From Chrysomallon squamiferum (lineage: Eukaryota; Mollusca; Gastropoda; Neomphalida; Peltospiridae): a DNA stretch of 42,500 nucleotides. The translations under genes were made by a program, and so were the position numbers. Below, piece by piece: positions 8,649-18,957 of this stretch (positions within the stretch are counted from its first letter, which is position 1; each line of letters begins with the position of its first letter). The stretch is from positions 1,180,001 through 1,222,500 of the forward strand of contig CM022666.1 in assembly GCA_012295275.1 (NCBI GenBank). Direction: 5' to 3'. Under the pieces are notes generated by a model. It worked only from the letters and a program-made list of their open reading frames with translations, was not told the DNA's origin and made no database searches.

Positions 8649-9609
8649 TATTATTGAAACACTTTAAAGGTGAGATACTGATGTCAATATCTTAACGTTT
8701 TTGAGTTAAAGTTTATACAATTTAAATGTAATCCAGTCTAAATATTTTATTATATCAGAGACAGATCATAGATCTATAAACAGTTTGAATATGTAATCAA
8801 AATTATCAGTATTAAATTATTAATCACTGAAACACATATAGATTTATTAATATTTCGTTTTGTCTTATAAATGAATCAGTTTAAGAAATGGGCAAAGGAA
8901 ATAGTTTGTAAACAGATCAGTGTTGTCTTCATTCTGTATAATATTTGTAATAGTTTTATTCTAATTAATTGTTGTTGTACTTAGATAGACAGTAGGTTTA
9001 GATTATTGTGTTTAATTAATGTTATTTTAAGCATTTGTTCAGTGATGTTGCCAGATGAATATTATAACAAATACTTTTTTTATTTTTTTAAAGTGTCATT
9101 AATAAATTACTTAAATACTAGTTATTATTATTACTATTATTATTATTATTGAAGATGTTGGTTATTGAATAATTTATTTAAAAGAATAAGCTTAAGATTA
9201 TTAATCTAAATATGGTGAAAATAACTTATTACTGAAAATATTTATATTTCTTCTTCTTTTTTTTTACTATTACTATTAATTTTTCATAATACATCAAAAC
9301 AAAAAGTTAAAAAGAAACACATTTTTATGTATAAAATATTTACCATTTTCCGTCACTATAATATTAATTTTTTTCTCTTTTTTTTTTAAAATTATATATT
9401 TTTTTAAAGTTTTATTATATTTTTGTGTTCAGGATGGAAGTCTGGAGAGACTGGCGCGAGAGAGCGAGCTGCTGGAGAAAGCTTACAGACATTACTTCGA
9501 CTACAAAATAGTGAACAATGACATTGACGAAACAATTAGGACTTTGGAAAAAGCCATTGATGAGGTGTGTTCGACACCGCAGTGGGTTCCAGTCAGCTGG
9601 GTATACTGA
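4341..9609 (+). CDS. CASK: CASK (LIN-2) MAGUK scaffold, 3' part: SH3 end, GuK domain and C-terminus
   Basis: Joined exons 4341-4488, 4934-5074, 5443-5523, 6253-6455, one of 7028-7108 or 7902-7997, and 9433-9609 give an open frame of 277 codons including stop when the first alternative is used. All junctions have GT/AG and matching phases. The protein runs from the SH3 end ([22 protein letters not shown]), through the hook ([16 protein letters not shown]), to the guanylate-kinase-like domain ([43 protein letters not shown]) and ends [10 protein letters not shown], which is diagnostic of CASK rather than MPP or DLG. CASK is a scaffold at synapses and epithelial junctions; its GuK domain binds partners and lacks the catalytic P-loop of true guanylate kinases (here GVGRR instead of GxGKS). 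The CaMK-like, L27, PDZ and early SH3 exons must lie upstream of the window. Oddities: a splice-site minisatellite before the first exon here, a triplicated donor, and a duplicated GuK exon. Confidence 0.95.
4515..4656. repeat. (TG)n microsatellite with (GA)n tail, just after a CASK donor
   Basis: A long interrupted TG run followed by a short GA run begins about 25 bases into the intron after the donor at 4489. On the sense strand this gives a UG-rich RNA segment close to a 5' splice site. The rest of this intron, to 4933, is AT-rich with a TTTA/TTTAA tract and no other feature. Confidence 0.9.
4934..5074 (+). CDS. CASK: CASK exon: SH3-GuK hook
   Basis: The exon follows CTGTCCACAG and ends GCTGCTAG|GTAGTC. 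It encodes [20 protein letters not shown] then [17 protein letters not shown] and the start of the GuK domain (RKTLVLLG). The KKKDKYL...HNAVFDQLD segment is the hook that joins SH3 and GuK in CASK. The GTAGTC donor is weaker than its neighbours. Phase is +2 at the start and +1 at the end, consistent with both flanking exons. Confidence 0.93.
5090..5440. repeat. TTG, ATT and TTTA microsatellites filling a CASK intron
   Basis: The intron between two GuK exons is almost wholly simple sequence: (TTG)n at about 5098-5121, (ATT)n with ATC interruptions at about 5165-5265, and (TTTA)n at about 5341-5440, ending directly at the acceptor TTTTACAG. I see no other element here. Confidence 0.9.
5443..5523 (+). 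CDS. CASK: CASK exon: GuK P-loop region with repeated donor
   Basis: Twenty-six codons, [20 protein letters not shown] then FAYPIP, plus one base at each end of the phase. This is the degenerate P-loop segment of the CASK GuK domain; GVGRR replaces the GKS/T of active kinases. The end was set at CATTCCTC|GTAAGT because the joined codon CAC gives the conserved PIPHTTRPP with the next exon. Two more copies of the same exon-end/donor segment follow at 24 bp spacing, with donors at 5548 and 5572, so longer in-frame versions are possible. Confidence 0.93.
5509..5580 (+). repeat. 24 bp triplication across a CASK 5' splice site
   Basis: Three tandem 24 bp units (5509-5532, 5533-5556, 5557-5580) share CTTACCCCATTCC and a GTAAGT or GTAAGC donor; unit 1 has CTC|GTAAGTT, unit 2 CTT|GTAAGTT and unit 3 CTT|GTAAGCT. 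The period is a multiple of three and the added frame is open, so use of donor 2 would insert RKFTYPIP and donor 3 a further CKFTYPIP, while the joining codon changes from CAC (H) to TAC (Y). Confidence 0.93.
6253..6455 (+). CDS. CASK: CASK exon: GuK nucleotide-binding-like core
   Basis: The exon follows TACTGCAG and ends CCTCAG|GTCTTT. It encodes [20 protein letters not shown], then [20 protein letters not shown], then [17 protein letters not shown] and [10 protein letters not shown], matching the CASK GuK core including the YLEYG(T/S)HEDAMYGT and ILDVEPQ landmarks. It is noticeably richer in G and C than its flanks, as expected for a conserved exon. It ends in phase 0, which suits either of the two following alternative exons. 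Confidence 0.96.
6530..6865. repeat. Mixed GT/GTAT/GATG microsatellite
   Basis: The CASK intron holds a long run of TGTG, TGTC, TGCA, GTAT and ATGGATG units with a pure (TG)n core at about 6828-6857. Open frames across it are low-complexity only. Confidence 0.9.
7028..7108 (+). CDS. CASK: CASK alternative GuK exon A (27 codons)
   Basis: The exon lies between TTGTTCCAG and CAG|GTACTT and reads [20 protein letters not shown] then TLPAIHQ. It matches the CASK segment that begins ALKVLRTAE and carries VVFIAAP. It is phase 0 at both ends, so it joins ILDVEPQ upstream and DGSLERL downstream. Its tail after FIAAP is 7 residues, close to the 8 of mammalian CASK, so I take it as the canonical-length version. 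A homologous exon follows 793 bases downstream. Confidence 0.93.
7126..7258 (+). promoter_or_regulatory. Four regularly spaced CCAAT motifs in CASK intron
   Basis: CCAAT occurs at 7128, 7169, 7208 and 7251, each preceded by AG and three followed by CA, which matches the NF-Y style RRCCAATSR. Spacings are 41, 39 and 43 bases. They sit in the intron between the two alternative GuK exons. This could be a diverged short tandem repeat, an internal regulatory element, or chance. No transcription start is visible from sequence alone. Confidence 0.35.
7421..7483. repeat. (AT)n and (AAAT)n microsatellites
   Basis: About 16 AT units are followed by AAAT units inside the intron between the alternative exons. 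Otherwise the intron up to 7901 is AT-rich without visible features. Confidence 0.85.
7902..7997 (+). CDS. CASK: CASK alternative GuK exon B (32 codons)
   Basis: The exon lies between GCATGTTGCAG and GTTAAT|GTAAGT and reads [20 protein letters not shown] then [12 protein letters not shown]. It aligns residue for residue with exon A up to FIAAP and keeps KVLRS and PF(V/I)VFIAAP, so it is a duplicate of the same GuK segment. The tail after FIAAP is 12 residues against 7 in exon A. It is phase 0 at both ends, has strong splice sites and no stop, so it looks functional rather than decayed. Using both exons would repeat a core strand of the domain, so mutually exclusive use is the simplest reading. 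Confidence 0.92.
8082..8530. repeat. Degenerate minisatellite, unit resembling GAAAAATATATTTTAAACT
   Basis: About a dozen diverged copies of a 30-50 bp unit, each with (G)AAAAATATATTTTAAACT followed by (T)GGCTTTAAAAA, lie 85 bases downstream of the donor of alternative exon B. The rest of this intron to 9432 is AT-rich, with an ATC tract and ATT tracts but no exon-like third copy of the GuK segment. Confidence 0.75.
8606..8657. repeat. (ATC)n microsatellite
   Basis: About 14 ATC/ATT units sit in the intron before the last CASK exon. Confidence 0.9.
9433..9609 (+). CDS. CASK: CASK last coding exon: GuK end and C-terminus
   Basis: The exon starts after TTGTGTTCAG and runs [20 protein letters not shown], then [20 protein letters not shown], then [18 protein letters not shown] and a TGA stop at 9607-9609. 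It covers the lid-like helices and last strands of the GuK domain. The [10 protein letters not shown] end is the strongest family marker in the window. The sequence after the stop loses coding character at once. Confidence 0.97.
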   Translation, partial: DGSLERLARESELLEKAYRHYFDYKIVNNDIDETIRTLEKAIDEVCSTPQWVPVSWVY

Positions 9610-9650
9610 CAGATTTCCACCCCACGTAGATCATAATTTGCCTTAATATA

Positions 9651-9653
9651 AAA

Positions 9654-9684
<31 letters not shown>

Positions 9685-9692
9685 ATAATAAC
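9651..9692. repeat. (AT)n/(ATAA)n microsatellite in CASK 3' flank
   Basis: Interrupted TA repeat just after the CASK stop codon. Confidence 0.85.
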
Positions 9693-9967
9693 AATAATAA
9701 TTTTACCAAAGTGATCTGGTTTTTTGGGGAGGGGGTTCTTTTTTTCCTTCCTGTATCGTCTAATTCTAAAAATTTGCTTCTATGTTGTGATGAAATAAAT
9801 TATGAAAAATTGGCAGCAGCAGATTTTCCACTGATTTTCATGTGATGATAATTTGAGGAGAGTCTATCTTGAAGATTATTATTTTATTAATTTTTCTATT
9901 TTTCCTCGGATAAAGATATTTTATTTGACAGCCATCTGTGATTTCTTTTTCCTTTTTGGTCTTTAAT

Positions 9968-10130
<163 letters not shown>

Positions 10131-10884
10131 GTTTATTCCTTTTAATACAAAAATGGAAGCAGATTGTGATTAACAGAAAAAAAAAAAAAATTAAAGTTAT
10201 TTCTGAATAAATTAAAAACTTAGTAGACATGGAAATCTGAAGTTATTGGTGGGAGCACAGGAAAACTGTGTATCGAAGAGAAAATTCACAAATCTGACTG
10301 AACTCACACTCATCATTTAAAACCATTAGCTGACATTTCCTGATAAACAAAATAGTAATAATTATACACCTGATACAGCATTATAATTTAAAAACATAAA
10401 GGAATGATTTGATTGGTGGAGAAGATCAAAAAAAAAGATTAAGCTTGTGATTGGATGATTCTCAATAAACAGGATTTGATTATCTTCAGGAACCTTATTG
10501 TGATTGGAGAATGAGATTTATTTTTAATACCTGAATGAAGAAGATAAACAAACATTAACTCTTTTTGTTTATGTGAAAAATTCTTTATCGTGTACATAGC
10601 ATTTTTAAAAACCCGTGTCCAAACGTTTGAAATGAAACACACCAAATGATTGGTTAACAAGCAATCAGAAACATTTTCATTGGTTGATTTGAATTGTTAT
10701 TTTTCTACAGTGATGACTGACGTACTGCTGATGAAGCAGTTTGTTGTATTTTCTTGTGTTCTGCCTGTCAGTGTTCACATTTCAGTTTTAAAGCCTGTAA
10801 CGATTACTGTCAGAGATTCCCTTACAAAGTGACGTCTCTGATGAACTGTTAACTGCTGTCTGCTTTACTGTGAGATTAGAAGTT

Positions 10885-11096
10885 TCTTTTCTTTTAAATA
10901 TATCAGATGAATTTTTCTTTTAAATAGATCAGATTATTTTTTTCTCTTAAATATATCAGCTGATGTTTTTTTTTTCTTTTTATATATAACAGACGATTTT
11001 TTGTTTTCTTTTAAATAGGTCAGATGATGTTTGTTTTTCTTTTTAATATACAAAATAATATTTCTTATCTTTTAAAATGTATCAGATATTTCACAA
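10885..11096. repeat. Degenerate tandem repeat, unit TTCTTTTAAATATATCAGATGA
   Basis: Six or seven diverged copies of (T)TCTTTTAAATA(T/G)(A/G)TCAGATGA with T-rich linkers of variable length, period about 30-45 bases. Confidence 0.7.
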
Positions 11097-12038
11097 CACT
11101 TAAGGGAACAAACTTTCCTTCCTTTTATTCAGTTTGAAAGTAAGGATATGTTAATGAAACCAATACTTTTATGTCTAAATTGGAATTATAAGCCTCCTAA
11201 ATATTTTGTTTTTGTTATTTGCTTTTTTATTGTAACATGGTAACTGTTTTGAATGCTCTAAGCTTCATTTATATGAGGACCAAGAAAAAACACACACCCC
11301 CAAAAAAAAAATAATAAAAAAAATAAATCCATCTTTCAAAATACAAATAACTAGGATTTTGTTTTGATCCAAAATTTTCATTTCTGGCCTAAATAAGGAA
11401 GAATTATTATTAAACCTTTGAACAGTATAAAACCATTTGCATTTGATTTGAAGAAAGTCTATACAGCTGATAATCAGATTAGTTCAATTTTAAAAGATGA
11501 TATTTGATCAATACAGCACCTTTTTTTACAGTTTTGTGTTTTGAAAAATTAAAGAAAGAATTTTTTTTAAATTATTATAAATGAAATTACTGGCTTTGCA
11601 TCATAACCTGATTAAATGCAATTATGTTACACTACAGTCAGAAATATGTTTTTGGAGGGGAGAGGAAAATAATTTATATAATTGATTTAACATTATCATG
11701 AATTTATAACTTTTAATTTAATGATTATAAAGGCATAATTAATTAGTTTGATGTTGATGTGGCTTTATTATGAGTAATAATAATTTTAGAACTCAAATAT
11801 TGTAATTCTTAGCTTTTGACAGTTTGAATATTTAATTACTTATGCAGAGAAATAGAAAGATTATTGTGTTTTTCTGTCCATTTTAAAAAAATAAAAATAC
11901 TGCTAGAAATTTTCTAAATGCCTTAAAGCTATTATGGCAATAATATGGAAGGAAAAAAATTAAAAATTGTCTTTTATTCATGTAATAAAATCAAGGTTGT
12001 GTATTTAATCATTATCACCTTTCATCCTCCATTGAGAA

Positions 12039-12081
12039 GATTTGAACCAGCAGCATTCTCACTTCTAACACAGCTGAGACA
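12039..12081 (-). other. tRNA-like internal promoter remnant (possible decayed SINE head)
   Basis: On the minus strand TGTCTCAGCTG (12081-12071) resembles a pol III A box with one mismatch, and GGTTCAAATC (12048-12039) matches a B box. The interval between them is shorter than in a tRNA and no cloverleaf can be drawn, so this is at most a SINE or tRNA-derived relic, or chance. Confidence 0.25.
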
Positions 12082-15000
12082 TTGTCCTCGATACATCAGT
12101 ATGATCAAGCTATTTCAAATATTAAAAAGCTAACTTTAGTACTAAAGCTTTCTCTCCAACAGCTCACAGTATTAATGCTATTTTTTCTTTTTCTTCCATT
12201 GAATTTTTCTTTTTTTATCACATTTTCTTTTATTTTTTTATATTTTTATTCATTTTAATTAATTTTTAAAGATGAAATAGAAATATAATCCTTTTCGGTT
12301 TATTGTTCAGTATGACAAAAATAGATTTGCCGATGGTAAGGAAGAATAAAAAGAAAATATTTTGTTATTATTAATTTTAATCTGGACTGCAAAAGATTAG
12401 AAGCATAAAAAAAAATATATATATATATTTTGTTGAAATTGCAATATTGTTATTTCTGAGATAAATATGTTTTTACAATATATATATATATATACATGAT
12501 TTTTGTTGTACAATAGCACACACAATATTTTTAATAACTTGGTATTAGAATTATTCTTGTTTATATAATAAAATGTTAACAGGTTTGTTTTTTGTTAAGA
12601 AGATTGATTCAGACTGATTAATCCTCTTTTTACTTTACAAGGTTATATATATATATTTATATATTTATTTTTTGTTATTAATTTTGTTCTGCTTGAACTA
12701 TTTTCATTACAATTTGTGCAGTCATCTAAAAGTATAAAACGTTTGAAGTATTTTTCTTCACGTACATTTCAGTTAACACCAAAATTTTCTTAGTCTTTGC
12801 CTAATCTACAAAATATTGTCAATCAGAATTATTCAGACAGAACTGATTTCAGATTTGTTCTAAAATGATTATATTAACTACAGGAAATTTAATTATAATT
12901 TAGTTTAATTAATAATTTATATATTCTGGTCATATTAATTTCAAAATTGGATTACAGTTTATAATATAATTAATTATTATGATGATGATGGATATTAACA
13001 ACAATAAATAATTATTATTATGATTGTCTTCACCGTCATTTAAAAGCTGTGTTCAGTTTAAATTCTTTGTGTATGAAAATATTAAGTTTTAAAATTTTTA
13101 TCACATTGAAGTTTTATTCAGCTTGCATACTGCCTTTCACATTTTCAGCTAATTTAAAATCAAAAATGACTCCAGTATTATCAAATTCAGATACATTTAA
13201 TTACTGTTTGGTGCTTGGTACATTTATGCAATTTTAACTTTAAGAAATATTTTACCATCTTCTAAACCAACATATATTTCAGTGTACATAATTAAATAAA
13301 AGCAGTTATTATTATTAACAGAACCAAGCCAAAAATATTAGTAGTGCAAAGAATACAAGCCATAATATAAATAAGTGTTCATAATAAAAAATAAATCATT
13401 GCTTTTTTTTTTACCAATTTACAAAATTAATTAATTTAAAAATGTTACTGATCAGTTTTGTGAAGTCAGTTTTGATCTTGTAATAATAAAATGATTCTTC
13501 CTAAATATTAATTAATTTATTTAAATATTTTGTATTTTTATTTAATTTTTAAAAAATTTAGTTTTTATTCAAAAGTGTAGGTTCTGTTTCTAATATATGG
13601 AAAATTTTCATTTTAATGTTTTCTGTTATTTTCATGTACAAAAGCAGTAATTCAGATAAATCATGCTAAATATAACCATCAAAATAAATTGAGTTTAATT
13701 AATTAAAATAAATAAACAAATAGATAGATAGATAAATAAATAAATAACTTTCAAAATAAATTGAGTTTAATTAATAAATGATTTAAATAAATATTAATAA
13801 AAATAAGTAAATAAATAAATAAATAAATAACCATCAGTTGTAAGAAAGAAAAAGTTGGAACCATATGTAGTTTTAAAAGCATTCTTCTCTAGAAATGAGT
13901 ACATCAGTACTTACAACCCTAATACATTGACTTTATTATTGCTATTTAGAGTAGGTATATCAGTGTTTCAAATCTTTCTAAGTAATTCATTACAATTCTT
14001 GTATATTTTATGACCAGTTATTTACTTATTTAAAAGAACTTATTAAATTTTGCTTATATCAACTCCTTCCTTATATGTAAAAATATAAATAAAACCATAG
14101 CAGTTGTAATTTTTAATTCGATATATATAAATAAATATAAATAAAATCATAGCAATTGGTTAATTTTAATTCTTTATTATTAAATAAATGTATAAAAATA
14201 AATAAAATGCCCTGTAATCTTATTTTGTTTTTCAACATTTATTTTAATTCAGATTTGAAAATATGTTAATATTATGAAAATATAAACAACTTTTTGTTGT
14301 TGTATGGGAATGTGGTTTAAATTTCATTATTATTTTAATATTTAACCATGATATATCCATGTATATATAATATATCCATTAATACCTTGTGTTTGTTTAA
14401 ATAAATAATTTTTATTTATGTTTATTTATACATGTATAAATATATATGTTGCTACATTAAACAATCAATAAGAAAACTGCCAAAATGCCGCACATTTTCA
14501 GAATATCTTTACTTGGAAATTTATGCCTGTTCTGTTATTAATTATGTTTAATTTTAGCTAATTTGCATGTTGGAAATTAAAATAAGAAATGAAATATTTT
14601 GACCATTACTTAAAAATCAGTAAGATGTATAGTGTTAATTACTGAAAGGTATGTTTTATGAGGGGGTTTTTTGTTTTGTTTTTTCATTTTTAATATAAAT
14701 GTACAATTGTAATATTTCATATTTCTCAATACATCTATCAAATTTTCTCTTTTAATAAGAACATTTATTAACTTTTAAAACATTGCAATTGAACATGAAT
14801 TGGTTAAGCTTTTTTAATCTATAACAGCATACTCGAAATAAAATATTAAATAAAAGATTCACATTTTTAACTGAAACCAAAATTGTAGTGAATCTTAAAC
14901 AAACATACCTTATGTGTATTAATTATTTCATTTCTGTTTAAATTATTTAACACTTTTATTCTAATAAAAAATTTATCTTTATATCATTAATATCTTTAGT

Positions 15001-15784
15001 GAAATTATTTTAATATATTCATTTCAAGTCATTGTTTGAATCAGAACTATCTTTATTATAATACCATAACATTTAAAATATTCCTTTTCTGCACATTTTG
15101 TCAAATGAAAACCAGAATGGTTTAAAAAGCCAGTTATGAGATTGTTTTGGCAGATTCCACAATCTTCATTTGTAGTAATGCACAAAGTCATAAACTATGA
15201 GAGTACAGCAGACTTTAGTAGACTGATCTCAATGGTCAACATTTCAGCCACTGATAAAGAAAACCAATTTTGTTATGTTGCTCTGCTTATTTTTTTTTTT
15301 TTTTTTTTTTAAATTGCTTTCTGGCTTTCATGTGATGACTTTGTGAGAGAAAAATATAAAACTTACAGTTATTATTTATTGCTTGTGTGTGTCCAAGTCT
15401 TCCAGGTGAGAAGACTGTTCTCAATATCCAGTGTGTTAATTAATATGTCACTGTTGTAAGAGTGATAGACTGGGTGTTTCAGTCAGCAATATTAACCATT
15501 TCCACATTACACTCAATTCACATGCAGTGTGCTTACCTCATTTTAACTCTCTTTAGGCATTAGATTCAAGTTTCAGTGGTGGTAAGAATTTTTGGTGTGA
15601 ACTTTCATTATCATCTTTCATTACTATTCTGCTAGTGCTGGATGAATATCAAACAATTTAGAGTCTAAAGGTAATGCATTTGTGTTTATTTGCTTAACAA
15701 GTCCCTCAGTATTTAATTTAATCATTAATAATTATCTTTCAGATATTTCATACAGTTTATAATGAAAAGCATTTGGTTCACTCT

Positions 15785-16085
15785 TCAATGCTTGATCCAA
15801 TTTTTAATCTATTTATGTGGAAGTATGTATTCATCTTCAATGAAATCAAGATATTGTTTAGAACAACTTAGACACTAATAGCAAGATCATTTCAAATAAG
15901 CTGGTTTCTTAAATTACTGGGTTAACATTTTAATGCTTGATTAAATATTTGATCTAGTGTGGAAACAAAGGATTATTTTTAATGAAATTTAATAACCTGG
16001 TAGCTTAAATTATTCAGTTTAATGCCTTAATGCTTGCTTAAGTTTTCAGTACTATGGTGTAAATGTATATCACTTAATTCTAACA
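15785..16085. repeat. Low-copy diverged tandem repeat of about 100-145 bp
   Basis: Segments beginning AATGCTTGAT at about 15787 and 15933 and AATGCTTGCT at about 16030 are preceded by matching stretches (AAGCTGGTTTCTTAAATTAC against AACCTGGTAGCTTAAATTAT), indicating two to three diverged tandem copies in the presumed CASK 3' UTR. Confidence 0.55.
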
Positions 16086-16680
16086 CTCACTGAACAAGTT
16101 TTTGTTCTTTGATAAATTATCATGCTGAGGATTAACTTTAACTTGATGTGAGCATTTCAAACAAGGTATTTAAAACAAATATTAAGCTTGCTCATTAAAA
16201 GATGTTTTAAAATTATAATGGCATTTGTCAAGAGACAGATTGGAAATATTACTCATCAGTCTGCATTTCCAGGACTAGTAGCTACTGGAAAATCACATTC
16301 TATCAGATGGATTGTTGTTTGAATCTGTAATTGGGATGCATTATCAGCATACTTGAATCTTTAATGTTAAAGTTTGAGGACAATCATAATGGTTTGATTA
16401 CATTCAGTATGAATAATGAACTACATAAAATACTGGTGCTTTGACTTTCTAACCAAACAAATAATGATCAAGTTTCTGAAGACAAATTGTGCATAAACAA
16501 AGACTTTACCTCTAAAGTAAACATTGTCAGTTGTTCATGCTTGGTCTTTTATTTCAGGTATTTGTGACTGCAGATATAGATTAATGTACTTCTACTACAT
16601 AAAATCAACATGTTATCATATTTTGAATGTCTTTTGTAATGGAATGGTTCCTGTATTAGGTTGAGAGTTTTAAAGATGAA

Positions 16681-16725
16681 AATAAAATACACTTCATAAT
16701 TATAGCATTGTCTGTGTTCTTTTTT
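16681..16725 (+). terminator. CASK: Candidate CASK poly(A) signal and GT-rich downstream element
   Basis: AATAAA at 16681-16686 is followed 20-40 bases later by GTCTGTGTTCTTTTTT, the expected arrangement of hexamer, cleavage zone and GU/U-rich element. It is the last well-formed site before the convergent ALKBH2 gene. Confidence 0.4.
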
Positions 16726-17049
16726 ATATTCATTTTTACATTTGTTGTTTTATATCACATCTGTTATAATGCATTCACTGTTTTGTCTTGAGGTTAAGGT
16801 TTCAGGATTTAAATTTCAGATCTGATCTGATCTGGTTAAAGTCACGTCACTTATAATATTTAATATTTAATATTTAAAAGCTAACTGATCCAGTTTATTT
16901 GAAGGTAACTTAACATTTTGAATCCTATGAAATGAGCACCTACAAGGGTGACAAATGTTGATTCATAATTGCCTTATTTAATAGAAATAAAAATACTCCA
17001 TGTATTTTTAATGTGCAAAGATGTCTGAAACTGAAAATAATTATTAATT

Positions 17050-17088
17050 ATTATTATTATTTATTTATTTATTTATTTATTTATTATA
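17050..17088. repeat. (TTTA)n microsatellite near ALKBH2 3' end
   Basis: ATT and TTTA units. Read on the minus strand it supplies several AATAAA hexamers about 400 bases after the ALKBH2 stop and could serve as its poly(A) signal. No other strong minus-strand AATAAA lies between 17090 and 17480. Confidence 0.8.
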
Positions 17089-17480
17089 CAAAATATTTCC
17101 CACAATTCCAGACTTTTGAGACATTTCAGAAGATCATTTTCAACAGAAATATAGAAAATATATACAAGTATTCAGAAAGTTTGGGCCTAGTATTAACAAA
17201 ACATTTTAATTAGTAGTAGTAATTATTGATTGTAAATGTTTGTGTGTATGCACATTTCATGGTGACATGCAGTAGATGTAACATGATCTCCATATTAGAA
17301 TTACAACATACGACAGACATCACTTCAAGAAACTGAATATTAACATTAAAAGATATGATCAACAACTAATAAAAGTATATACGAACCAAAAACATTATAA
17401 TTCCAGCAGTTTCTGATACTATAACATACAAGCAACACCAAAAGGTATAAAAATCTTTATAACTTATAAATACCCTCAAA

Positions 17481-17817
17481 CTATACTACTGTCTTTTCTT
17501 CTGTAACTTTCTTACATTTGGAACGATCCATTTTCCTAAAAGTCATATTGATTCTTACGCCTTTTATTTTCTTTCTCTTAGGCAGACTGTGGTACCAGTA
17601 TTTGTTCGTTGGATATCTCATCAACAACAAGGATCCATGCTCTAATTTAACTGTAACAGGGTCCAACGAACGAGATGCTTTCTTTCCTCGCGAATCTTGA
17701 TGGCGAAATACAAAATCTCTCACCTCTCCTAATGACAGAGACGCAATAGGATGCCCCTCCACAAGATCCACTTCATCATCTTTGTGTTCACCAATATAAT
17801 CATTTCCATCATGATAT
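17481..17817 (-). CDS. ALKBH2: ALKBH2 exon 3: catalytic core
   Basis: The exon starts after GTTAAAG on the minus strand, completing an Arg codon, and ends with TAG at 17483-17481. It contains the iron ligands (H and D of GEHKDD, H of WYHSLP), the FVFRHQDSRGK loop and the RINMTFRK strand. The tail MDRSKCKKVTEEKTVV is lysine-rich and variable. Confidence 0.95.
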
Positions 17818-18957
17818 CTTTAACAAAAATATATTGCAGATGCATGTTAAATATCATTTCGAAGAAAACTTTTAATTTTACAGTGTTAAATGTTGACATG
17901 GATTAATAATACACTAACATAATTTGAGTTTTCAGAAGATTTGATGCTTGATTTAAAAATATTTTAAAACCTCCCAATAAAAAATGTTTTAATTTCTCAT
18001 GTTTCTTTAATGTATGAATACTGATTCTTTGTCACATATTGTGCTAATATAGTGTAGTTGATGTTAAACTATATATTTTTCAAAGATAAACTTTAATTTA
18101 CAAAAAATATATATATATATATTTGTTATTTATTTTATTTAATTTTATTTTTTAAACTATTTCTTTTAATTTAATTAAAATAAATAAATAAATAATAGAA
18201 AAGAAGATAAACATGATATTCACATAATATACCTGTTAACAAGTACAAAGTTGAAATCATATCCTGTGACATTTGTTATCTTGTTTCTAATGTCTGTTAG
18301 CAGTGGTATCCATGGAACAGCTGGGACAGTGGTTCCAGAAAATGTGTAACTAAGACCTGGATCACCAAATGCAACCTAAATGAAAATATAAAATTTTAAG
18401 AAAAATGAAATAAAAAATTGCTAAAAGTTTATATTTGCTTATGTATATGGGTGTGTTTGTGTATGCTTCAATTTTTTAAAAACCTAGCTTCTGTTTTAAC
18501 TATTTTAAGATGTGAAAACACAAACGTACCATTTTAAATCATGTTTAAAAACGTCTGTTTTAATCAGAATTTTTAAAAATAATAATTATTATTAATATAT
18601 TTTATAACTAATTATAACTTCTTTTTTTTAATCTAATTTGGTATTAAAAAATAAATAAACCACCTGCTTCCTTGGAATAGGATGCCATTTGCCGAATATT
18701 CGTATTTTGGACAAGTTTCCTTCATTATATGATAATGTTTTTTCACATTCGTTCAGAAGTTTATCTGCTTCGGTTTTGTCGTATAACAACATTATGTCGC
18801 ATACCAAGTTCTCTCCTTTTATATTTTTCCATCTGTTTTTCACATCTCTGGAAGATGCTTTTAAACCAGCTCCACCTCGTTTGAAGTCTTTTCTTGGACT
18901 GTCATTTTCACTTTCTCGCTTTCTTTTATTAGATAAAGATTGTAATGCATCCGACAT
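17481..18957 (-). CDS. ALKBH2: ALKBH2 DNA oxidative demethylase (complete, three exons)
   Basis: Exons on the minus strand are 18957-18664, 18375-18233 and 17817-17481, with GT/AG junctions and consistent phases; together 258 codons including stop, close to the 261 residues of human ALKBH2. ALKBH2 is a nuclear Fe(II)/2-oxoglutarate dioxygenase that removes 1-methyladenine and 3-methylcytosine from double-stranded DNA. Visible landmarks are FGKWHPIPRKQ, VAFGDPGLSYTFSG, FNFVLVNRYHDG, the iron-binding HxD in GEHKDDE, DFVFRHQDSRGK, HGSLLLMRYPTNKYWYHSLP with the distal iron His in WYHSLP, and RINMTFRK with the 2-oxoglutarate-binding Arg. All catalytic residues are present. The N-terminus is basic and low-conservation, as in the family. 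It converges with CASK and diverges from SAP130. Confidence 0.95.
18233..18375 (-). CDS. ALKBH2: ALKBH2 exon 2: substrate-lid strands
   Basis: It follows TCATTTAG and ends GTTAACAG|GTATAT. It reads VAFGDPGLSYTFSGTTVPAV then PWIPLLTDIRNKITNVTGYD then FNFVLVNR. The (T/S)YTFSG and PWIP motifs and FNFVL(I/V)NRY align with ALKBH2 without gaps across both junctions. Confidence 0.94.
18664..18957 (-). CDS. ALKBH2: ALKBH2 exon 1: N-terminus
   Basis: I start at the first in-frame ATG (18957-18955, M-S-D-A-L). The open frame extends upstream to a GTG at 19008 but no ATG lies there, and eukaryotic initiation at GTG is unlikely. The exon ends CCAAGGAAGCAG|GTGGTT. After a basic, disordered-looking start (SNKRKRESEN), conserved sequence begins at KNIKGENLVCDIMLLYDKTE and FGKWHPIPRKQ. 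I do not see the short PCNA-binding APIM motif found at the human N-terminus. Confidence 0.88.

Noticed and set aside
4341-9609. Other MAGUK (MPP or DLG) identity
   Set aside because: The hook sequence, GVGRR P-loop and [10 protein letters not shown] terminus are those of CASK.
17518-17700. Plus-strand frame opposite ALKBH2 exon 3
   Set aside because: It is antisense to a well-supported conserved exon and has no family resemblance.
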